This document shows, piece after piece, positions 9,927 to 18,763 of a DNA stretch of 21,531 nt (positions within the stretch are counted from its first letter, which is position 1; each line of letters opens with the position of its first letter). This stretch comes from Phallusia fumigata (lineage: Eukaryota; Chordata; Ascidiacea; Phlebobranchia; Ascidiidae): contig QXVZ01011037.1 in assembly GCA_008931825.1 (NCBI GenBank), forward strand, positions 1-21,531. The letters are read 5' to 3'. Made by a program: the position numbers and the translations under genes. The notes below the pieces were generated by a model, which searched no databases, was not told where the DNA came from, and was given only the letters and a program-made list of their open reading frames with translations.

Positions 9927-10858
9927 ACACAAACATGACCAAAAAGTATTGCCAAAAAATTAGGGGTCCTAAAGTTTTGACAAATCTTATATATTTTATC
10001 TTTTCTACCCAACTCAGCTTATAAAAAGAACAATTAAGTGTCTTAGTCCCAAGTAAAGTTTTGCTCTATAATACAGATCACATCAGATATACAAGATTTC
10101 CGATTACTTTTAATTGTATAAAAGTCGGGTTTTAAAGCAACAGGCAAGTCGAAACATAAAAGAGTTGTTAACTTGCAACCGGTAGAATTTATACTCTATT
10201 TATCAAAATATTTTTGTCAAATTCGTGTATTTCTAATAATTCAAGTTACATTTTTACAGAAATAAAGAATCGACCGCAGCCCGTAAAATTACAAAATTTA
10301 TTGACATTACTAGTTCGATAGCATTAGTTTTTCAAACAAATCCAACAGTTTTAGAGTTTCATGCTGTAATTAAAATCATAGCGGGACGCAGACTACCGAT
10401 TACATGCGCTGGTTTACGGGTTAAGTTCAAAAGTTACAAGCGATCTGTACAAACGAAACGCTATGTCGGAACGACACTTTGGAGCGACACTGCTAACATG
10501 AGAGGATGAGCGAACAATGTTGTGAATAAACGCAAGACCACCAGTCTTTGCGATAACACGGAACTTACATACATTTTTGACAGGCAGAAAACGTAGATAT
10601 GCACAATACAGAGTTTTTATCTAATTTAAACCTCCGTATGCTGTTTATAAGATTCATACTCGTGTTTGGGTACAAGTTTAGCCATTAGCAACGCGTATTT
10701 ACAGTCAATGACCAAAACAGTTTTAAAACGATGTTTAAAGTGAAAACATAATAAAACTTATTTTTGCTGTTCAAAAAAATAACCACATTAATTTCTTACA
10801 AACACTACGCATCTCAACACGAACAGAACTGATGAGTAAAATGCGATTTTTAAGCAAC
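9927..10858. other. Convergent intergenic region between Vsx and the fibulin-like gene
   Basis: AT-rich, with no open frame of note. It should contain the 3' UTRs of both genes. For the minus-strand gene, a TTTATT (AATAAA on the minus strand) near 10295 is a possible but distant poly(A) signal. I see no RNA gene or repeat. Confidence 0.7.
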
Positions 10859-13800
10859 TTAGAAGTTGTACTCGGACAGGACAAACTCGAAATCGAAACG
10901 ACTTTTAACAGGTGTAGTCTGACGCCTGTTTACCACTTCTACTTTAAACTCGTACACCTTCCCGGCTCCCTCTAACGGCACTTTAGTAGAAATATGCATC
11001 AGACGATTCCAGTTGGTCGTGTGCACTCTAAAAAACAAAATAGGCTACTTAGCACAAAGCTCTGTAAAATACATAGAAGAGCAAATTTTCATTGATTTGG
11101 TTCTCTCCAAAGCAATCATGCGGCCCATGGAAACCGATGTGTACTCACGCCACTGTTGACCACTAAAAAAGGTGTACTGTTAATTCACTGCAAACCTAAC
11201 ACGTGCAGCGAAGGGTTTGTTAAAACAACTTCTCTAGACAAAAGATCAGTTTTGAATACAACTCAAGTTTAGGCATCAAGACAATACATAAGACCCTGGT
11301 GGTGGCGGTAACACTTAGCCAACTTTACGCAGAGTATATTTTTTCAAATAAAAAAAGTAGTTTACTTGAAAAATTCCTCTCCCTCGACAATTGTGTAGTC
11401 ATTAAGCGGATACCCAAAGTTCAGTTTGCCCACAGTTGAACCGGCAGCGTACTCGGATCTCAGTCCATAGCGGTTCTTCGATATCGAAACTGGAACAGCG
11501 TAGTTGTAAGGATCGTAGTCGATGATAAGACAGGGCCTTAACAAATAGAATGTTGTGTAAAGTGATAACGGGTACACGATCCGGCCGATATAGGTTACAT
11601 GTTTGAGCATTGCTAAGACCATGTAACCTCCCATCCAGAAAAGGTAAGTCTAAGGACGAGACCAACGCACGTCCACACATGCGTTGCAGGTTGCTTTCCT
11701 TCTAGGTTTTTGGATCAATAAACAGTATCAAACTTTTCGACGGAAAAGACTATACAAGAAAATTCCTTGCTTAGTCGATTTTAAGATTCAACATTTAGTT
11801 GTTGCAAATATTGATCAAATTTCCCATGTAAAAGTCCCTATGTTATGTTATTGGTTTAAAAACAGCTTGCTTATTTTGATGAGAAAAACAAAATCGATAA
11901 AATAGTCAGTGAGACAAATGGATTATGTTTGTTGTACTTGAGATATGTTTCTCAAGTACGATAATAACAAGCCCACCCGAAGTCTTGTCCAGGTGATCTT
12001 CTGTACCCTTCATCGCATGGAATAGGTCGGTAACATTCATAGCCACCGTTGAGATTCAAACATCGTTCGCCATCGTCACAAATATCCCGTCTCTGACATT
12101 CATCAATATCTAAAAACAAGATTACCTGCAATTTTAAAGGTTGCAAGAAAAATGTGTCGAAATAGAAAAGCCGTATTCACTCAGCCCGAATACTTCAAAA
12201 TAGGCATCAGAATAAAATTGTATCTTGTATTTATTCAGTGTTTGATACTGGATGCTGAGTTGTATCTTCATGTAACAGTACGGCCAAGCTTTTTTGAAGC
12301 CAAATATAATAATAAGCATGAGGTGTGATGGTCACGATCTCTGCTGGGACGAAAATGTTTTCGGTCAACTGTTTTTAATCTTGACTTACCTGAGCAGATG
12401 TGCGTATGTTCGTTGTAAGTGTAACCTTCAGGGCAAGAGCAATTGTAACTTCCTGGAAAGTTTGTGCACTGGTATTGGCAATAATTCCGACTACATTCAT
12501 CCACATCTAAACATAAATACTTGCTTAAACCGCTTTTATCGACGGCGTATTAGCTATGGAGGGACTGTCTGCTAGGTTAGGGCAATTTACATTAGATTGT
12601 TTTTAAGCAGGTGACGAGCTAATTGGAATCCTGCGTTTAAGGTTTGTTTTAAGTTATGCTTCATGTAAGATATTTCATCTTTTTTTAAACCACAAAAGTA
12701 TAAACCGCCTGCTAAAGGATGCAACAGTTTCAAAATTGNTTGCAAGAAAAATGTGTCGAAATAGAAAAGCTGTATTCACTCAGCCCGAATACTTCAAAAC
12801 AGGCAACAGATTAAATTGTATCTTGTATTTATTCAGTGTTTGATACTGGATGCTGAGTTGTATCTTCATGTAACAGTACGGCCAAGCTCTTCTGAAGCCA
12901 AATATAATAATAAGCATGAGGTGTGATGGTCACGATCTCTGTTTTTAATCTTGACTTACCTGAGCAGATGTGCGTATGTTCGTTGTAAGTGTAACCTTCA
13001 GGGCAAGAGCAATTGTAACTTCCCGGAAAGTTTGTGCACTGGTATTGGCAATAATTCCGACTACATTCATCCAAATCTAAACACAAATACAAATACTTGC
13101 TTAAACCGCTTTTATCGACGGCGTATTAGCTATAGAGGGACTATCTGCTAGGTTAGGGCAATTTACATTAGATTGTTTTTTAAGCAGGTGACGAGCTAAT
13201 TGGAATCCTGCGTTTAAGGTTTGTTTTAAGTTCTGCCTCATATAAGATATTTTATCTTTTTTTAAACCACAAAAGTTTACACCGCCTGCTAAAGGGTGCA
13301 ACAGTTCCAAAATTGTGTAAAAATCATCAAATGGCCTCTTTAAACAATATTTTGTAGACGTTCTTCGTTAAGAACGTGTTCTTGAAGAAAAATCTAATAC
13401 CGCTGCCGAAAAATCGCTGTAAGATAAAGCAGGCGAATGCAGTGACCGACCTTCGCAACTAATTCCATCAAGCTGGGGGACGAATCCCTGTCTGCAGCGA
13501 CATCTGAAACTTCCGTGTGTATTGATGCATTCTTGGTCACAAGTGTTAAGCGTTGCACTGTCGCATTCATTAACATCTACAAAGACAATTAAAGATAAGA
13601 TACGTTTAGCGGTAACTACTTTTTAGCCTTCTCATCTAAATGCAGACCACCTTTCTGCGAACAAAATGACTTGGCAAAAAGGTCCCATTCAAACTTAAAG
13701 ATTCACAACAATTTAGCTGCTGCCAAAAATGCCATTTTTAAGAAACCAAACTTTTGATTTAAAGTTCTGGAGCTTGGTAATGACCGATTTCATTTTGTTT

Positions 13801-16114
13801 TATCTTAACAGCAAAATGCGAAACGGTTTCGTTCACGCCCAACCAATTCTTTCAAAGTTCACAATTATCTACCAGAACAACTGGCAGCCAACACCACAGA
13901 CAACCAGCGCAACTCAACACCTCCGACAATCACAAAGCAAGACGAATTGCAGGTTGAGCTCCGACGACTTGGGTGGCAGTGTTTAAAATAGAAACATCGC
14001 GTCAATCGCGGGAGTTGCAAAACTCCGGTGAGAACGGAAGCGGTCGTTTAGGGGTCAAGCACAGCGGCAACCTCACCTTCACATCTAAACCGGGTCGATG
14101 TGATGTTGACTCGTATGAAACCAGTGTTGCAGGAGTACACAGTCTTTCTGTACATGCATCTGTAAATTATGGTAGGCGGGTTTTGAAAGCTTTGCAAGAG
14201 ACTTGCGTTTTTAGGTAGTGGATCAGCCTTGAGGTGCACCGTCTAGCGTTTAAATACTGCGGTACGATGATGTAAGTATATATCTTAAGCATAAAAATGG
14301 CTATAGTGTAAAGTTCATTTCAAAACACATGTTTACTTGTGCAGATTTTAATCTGGAAACAGTCATACTTTGGCCACTGATATTCATCTCAGTGGACGGC
14401 TGGCTTACGTGAGAGGTAATTTTAAACATGCCAAACAGGGTGGGAGTATTATATGGTGAGGTTATTTGTGGAAGTAATTGTAACCCCTGCAAACGCAAAA
14501 GAAAAAAACCCTACAAGAACTTCTTCCATGTAAGGTAATACAAATCACAATGTGATAAACAGAAGTTTTAAAACATCCGTGTTTACTCACGAATTTACCT
14601 AAAATTATTTTTTTTGCTGCAAGCATTACCTAAAAATTCGAAACATAAATACCGCATTTGAGTAAAAAAAAATTATCTTGTGCTATCAACTTGATACCTG
14701 TACGGCGTTTCTCTACCTCGCTCGTATTTACAGTAGGTTCCGATGGGACAGTAATATATGTTACTACCTGGGCACGGAACATGCTGGTCGGGTTGAACTG
14801 CAGAAATACAATTTTTAAGTAAAAATCCAACAACGAAATATATTAAGTATGATATCACAGACTAGGGAAAGTACCAGGTACCGTAATAGTATCTTTAACA
14901 GTGATGCTGGCAAAAGGTTAATAAAATGATCTAAAAAAGAGGAAGGTCAAATAAAAAGTGGTGCCCCGAGTTATATACACAAACTGTTTTGTACATAGTT
15001 TAACTTTTAAAACCGAAAAAAACACAAACATTAGGCGGCAAAATTGCACGGCAAAGAACAACTTTGCATACCGACATATGAGCCGACATAATTCGTGTGG
15101 CCGTTAACTTCGGTTTGTGGATAATATCGGTGGCTACTGCCGGTTGAAACCGGCCTTCGAACGTGAGTAATACGCCTGGTGAGCTCCGACACTGGTGCGG
15201 GTCGAGGTGCGGGTCGAGGTGCGGTTCTGTGTCCGTGTGAAGCATGGTTGTGAGTTCTATGTGAGCTACCAAGATCTTCTCGCACTCGATGAATCGCGCT
15301 CTGCCTAGCGTCATGGAGACGTTGCTGTCTCTAAAATATCGAAACGATTTACATCAGGAGTGGTTAACTTTTTTTAACCTCACATGCGCAATTTTGAAAG
15401 ATCCTGTGCGCCACAAAAACTTGTACCAACATTGAATTCTTCGAATTTTAAATGAAGCATGAAGCTGTTTGACAGTTAATTACAAAATCATTTGATGGAT
15501 ACTGTAAAAAAGTCTAGACAGATCTAGTAAAATGGATTTTAGTTGCGGCGGATGAATGCTTTACCTAATTGGTGACATTTCCGTATTTGTGTTAAAATGT
15601 TAAAGTTACTAGAAGCAATATCCGCTTTTTGTTTGCTTTGGTTGCAAATTCCAGGTTTGCATATTGAAACACTTTTAAAAATGTTCAACACACGCAAAAC
15701 TTCAATTTCAGAGCTTGTTATATGTAGTTCTAGTACATTTGCAAAGCATTTACTGGAGAATATCTTAAATTTTCGTGCGTTTGACCATAAAAAAGGCAAC
15801 TGTGAAATTTACACTTTAGAACTAATCTGCACGTAAATTTAAAGTTTGCATTTTAACAAAAACGGAAAAAACGCGCTTTTTATCCAATTCAAATCATGAA
15901 TGCAAAATGGTCTTATTTAGATGTTAAACAAAACTCTTATAAAGAAAAGGATACTCTTTTTAACAATACGCACCCGCAGCTCAGCCATTCTCTCACGTTG
16001 CTGGCGCGCCAATTCTCTCAGTCGGTCGTGATAGGGACAGGCTTGCACATACAACGTCATCATCGCCATGGCAACTGCGGCAAGCAGCATTCGGCGGGTA
16101 ATTTGGCAATTCAT
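10859..16114 (-). CDS. Short-fibulin-like secreted EGF extracellular-matrix protein
   Basis: Secreted matrix glycoprotein related to the short fibulins (fibulin-3/4/5, fibulin-7). Exons in transcript order: 16114-15974, 15330-15072, 14797-14698, 14159-14077, 13576-13451, 13076-12960 (12506-12390 is probably its redundant copy), 12109 to about 12007 or 11956, an exon ending at 11366, and 11027-10859. Exon 1 gives a signal peptide ([17 protein letters not shown]) and the helical basic segment [17 protein letters not shown]. Exon 2 is His- and Pro/Arg-rich. Exons 3-4 form a six-cysteine module (Cys142,150,156,168,177,193). Then come calcium-binding EGF domains opening DVNEC, DLDEC and DIDEC, each in a phase 1-1 exon as usual for fibulins. 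The last EGF has the [12 protein letters not shown] pattern of the final EGF of fibulin-3. The C-terminal module ends VLSEYNF. The exon upstream of 11366 has an uncertain start (11536 or about 11620). Roughly 400 residues in all. Confidence 0.85.
12141..13315. repeat. Direct duplication of about 590 bases across the N at 12739, doubling one EGF exon
   Basis: 12141-12738 and 12740-13315 are near-identical. They differ by scattered substitutions and by a 28-base segment present near 12347-12374 and absent from the second copy. Each copy includes one 117-base EGF exon. The encoded domains differ only at the second residue (DVDEC versus DLDEC). The duplication begins and ends at the N, as for the other joins, so I read it as two haplotypes of one exon. 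Confidence 0.85.
15194..15225 (-). repeat. 12-base coding microrepeat in fibulin exon 2
   Basis: GGTGCGGGTCGA is repeated twice, with a partial third unit, inside the exon. It encodes the alternating Pro-Arg-Pro-Ala run in the His/Arg-rich linker. Such a repeat is prone to length polymorphism. Confidence 0.6.
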
Positions 16115-17586
16115 ACTTGTTGCAATTATTCCCAATCGATTTGTTTGCCAAAGTAAAATGCACACGTGCTATGCGTCTTGCGCCAACTCTGCAAGAATAT
16201 TTTCCAACAAATCTTTAAACCAACCGACTGCAATGTTTTGCGCAAATCTTAACACCTGGCACTTGCTATGAGAAGATAACACTAACCTACATCCTGCTGA
16301 CGGACGCTCGTCTGCGCTACGGCACTTAACAACGCACTGGCCCGTGAGTGTAAAACATATAATTATCAGATTTCGCGTTTTTGAAAGTTTAAAGTTGTGG
16401 TGAAACACGTTAGGACAACGCTACCTTGTTTAAGTTTTTATGCTCAAAGACCAAAAATAAACTAAAATTTAAACAATATTTAAAGCACAAAACCCAGCGC
16501 TCTGCAAAAGAAGCTTTCGAAATCACCGAGCCCATGGCATTGATTTATACCCACTGCCTTCAAACTGACTCGTTCAATGCCTATCTCTTTCCCAGGCCTT
16601 TTTTTATGAGCCGTACTGATGAGCAAATAAAAGCTTCAAACAGCGCACGGTCGTTGCATCTACGTGAAAATGGCCCTGCAAAATTAGCGCTGCTGCATCG
16701 CCGGCGGGTTTTGCGTGGAAACAAGCCCGCCTTTGTTTTACCTGGAAGCTTGCGGTCCAACAAAGCAAGCTTCTTGCGCAAGTGACTGTTCTAAATCAGG
16801 CCTAGTTCTCACGTTTACCTGTAACGCATTAAGGTGTGGTTTATCTCACAGTTTAAACATAAACACAATTAGGACTCGACATGCGAAACAGAATCGCTAT
16901 TTCTGACAACACTGAAAACATTAGTTTGCTTTTTGCGCTATATATCTTGCAGTTTGTTTCATGAACGGTTTTACCGCCTAAAATTGGGACATCCCAAATT
17001 TATTTGTAAAATGGCTCAAAAAAATTTGGTTGACTGTTAGCGAAATCTGAGTGTTTGGCATTTCAAAGATCCTTTTTTCATTAAAACTTGAAACAGCCTT
17101 ATTGTGCAACAAGCTTCACAGTCATGAAATAAGCCTGTCCCTAATCCGACTTTTAGGCTACAACTATCGACCATACTTGACTAGAACTTCTCATATTTCA
17201 AGGAGTAAAACGTTTTTTCTGGTACCATGGTGCGGTACAGGAAATTGTTGTGCAGGCAATTCATAGCATTGCCATGTCATATATTCCCATGCAATTCAAC
17301 AGAGCTGCACAGCTGCAAGACTTCAAGAGATTGCGCAATAGTCTTGAGGCATGTAGTCTGGAAGTCTGGCACTTGCGGAGTCGTTTTAGGCACATGATAA
17401 AATAGACACGAACTGGTGTGGTTATTTTGATTTGTGACATATGCAGGAATTAATTCTAAACACTATAGTTGAATTCACATTGGTAGATTTTTTGCAGTAA
17501 AAAAACTGAAAATGTGTAACTAAAGTAACGAATTTATGTGCAAGTTATAGCGGCCATTTTTTACCAGTGGTGAAGGCGAAAAGAAT
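16115..17586. other. Probable 5' flank of the fibulin-like gene; no supported gene
   Basis: No recognisable coding region. About 16500-16800 is less AT-rich than its surroundings and holds an inverted pair of HMG-box (SOX/TCF-like) sites: CTTTGTT at 16731-16737 and AACAAAG at 16759-16765. Open frames occur on both strands here (for example 16426-16785 plus) but have no recognised family and no convincing splice context. This could be promoter sequence or an unrecognised exon. Confidence 0.5.
17579..17582 (-). terminator. RNA polymerase III terminator of tRNA-Leu
   Basis: On the minus strand a TTTT run begins five bases after the tRNA 3' end, the normal Pol III stop signal. Confidence 0.7.
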
Positions 17587-17668
17587 TGGCAGCGGTGGGA
17601 TTCGAACCCACGCCATCGAAATGACTGGTGCCTTAAACCAGCGCCTTAGACCGCTCGGCCACGCTACC
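17587..17668 (-). tRNA. tRNA-Leu, anticodon AAG
   Basis: 82-nucleotide class II tRNA gene on the minus strand with no intron. The acceptor arms GGTAGCG and CGCTGCC pair with one G-T wobble, and the discriminator base is A. The A box reads TGGCCGAGCGG and the B box GGTTCGAATCC, the internal Pol III promoter. The anticodon stem CTGGT/ACCAG encloses TTAAGGC, giving anticodon AAG (bases 17634-17632; wobble A becomes inosine, reading CTT/CTC/CTA). The variable arm is the extended type expected for leucine. It closely follows the animal tRNA-Leu(AAG) consensus and looks functional. Confidence 0.97.
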
Positions 17669-18316
17669 GCGAGTGTTTAAAGGCTCGTCTGCCCTATATG
17701 AATATAACTTCTCCGATCACGTTTGCATGTGCGGTAAAATTTTTTTGGAACATTCCCCCTATTGTTTGGATAGGGACTAAACTGTCAGCAGTAAGATATG
17801 CACTTGACTTTTGCCTACATTAAGTTACAATCCCTCGCTTTGTAGTGAATAAAATGCAGCCATAGATGATTTGATTTTTAATGGTTATCAATGAATGAAT
17901 GAAAGAAAATGATACGGTGGCAAATCATATTTTATAGTCTGAGCAAGCTCAGCCGAAGGACCTCTAGGCCTTGATCTTTGATATTAGTTGCAGGCCAAAA
18001 TATCAAATTTTCCAATTTTATCTGAAGTGTAGATGTGGGGTGGTAACCGTTATAGCCAACGCAATTGTGACTTGCGACCTTTCACGGATAGGCTGCTGGG
18101 GGCTCAAAAACAATACCAACCCAGCAGGCGCCATGTCCGCGGTGAATCTGTCTTCGCTAATATATGTGAAGAATTAATTACATAAATGATTAGGCGTAGT
18201 TTCTAACCCCACTTTGATGAGACTTATAAATCGCGGCACCCATAGAGGCTTATAGATGGCAGTTCAATACATGAGCAATATAAATAGTAAACTGTCATTA
18301 TGCTTTTTATTCAGAG
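17669..18316. other. Intergenic, no gene seen; one small hairpin
   Basis: No coding signal that I can support. CTGCTGGG (18093-18100) and CCCAGCAG (18120-18127) can form an 8-base-pair stem with a 19-base loop in a locally GC-richer patch. A short GAAT microsatellite lies near 17891. Confidence 0.6.
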
Positions 18317-18445
18317 GCATTGGTGCCGGCAGAAATATTTCCAGGGGGAAGGGCAAATTTTAACATATTAATACGTTACAATTATTAAAGTACATTTTTC
18401 GGAATCCAAGTGCCCCCTCTTACCCCTATGTACCGGCGCCAATGC
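18317..18445. mobile_element. MITE-like element with terminal inverted repeats and 6-base target duplication
   Basis: The ends are imperfect inverted repeats of about 35-40 bases: the left end begins GCATTGGTGCCGG and the right end, reverse-complemented, begins GCATTGGCGCCGG. Both continue into a G-rich tract (GGGGGAAGGGCA against AGAGGGGGCA). The centre is AT-rich and non-coding. TCAGAG directly precedes the element (18311-18316) and directly follows it (18446-18451), consistent with a target-site duplication. The 129-base size and lack of coding capacity suggest a non-autonomous DNA transposon. I cannot assign a superfamily. Confidence 0.65.
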
Positions 18446-18763
18446 TCAGAGGTGCAGACATCAGTCAAGTCGTTCTACTTTGCAAGCATTTTTACCGTCA
18501 TACCTGCATGGTAATACTTAACTTGATAGAAAAACCATTATAATAAGCACCTCTGGGCTTTGTTACGACACCCAGGTGTACCGTGGCAGCCTGGTTTGAA
18601 AACACTGCTCCAGAGGTTAAAAACTCTTTTAAAACTTTAAGTGAAACTCGCTCTAGTTATTTATGAAATGTGTCTCTGTGGGCAATTGACGTATTTCACG
18701 AAAGACAGAATTACATAACAATGGACAAACAATCTGTGCAAAACAAAGAAATTTGCATGCATC

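Noticed and set aside
14301..14498. Minus-strand open frame with acceptor and donor, a possible extra fibulin exon
   Set aside because: Its phase does not fit: the exon before ends in phase 2 and joins the 14159 exon perfectly, whereas including this one leads to stops or needs a weaker donor.
16290..16345. Possible minus-strand exon (CVVKCRSADERPSAGC) with donor GTTAGT
   Set aside because: It lies upstream of a clear signal-peptide start, so it cannot be coding for the fibulin. It could be 5' UTR, but nothing confirms it.
16426..16785. 119-codon plus-strand open frame, the longest in this interval
   Set aside because: No recognised domain, overlapping open frame on the other strand, no clear exon boundaries. 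Left as possible promoter sequence.
17181..17405. 74-codon open stretch on the plus strand (contains FNRAAQLQDFKRLRNSLE)
   Set aside because: Balanced amino-acid content and an AG before 17203 make it tempting as a terminal exon, but no family is recognised, no partner exon is found, and the length is within chance expectation.
18548..18620. ACCTCTGG ... CCAGAGGT inverted repeat
   Set aside because: Only eight bases match with a long loop and no target duplication; could be chance.
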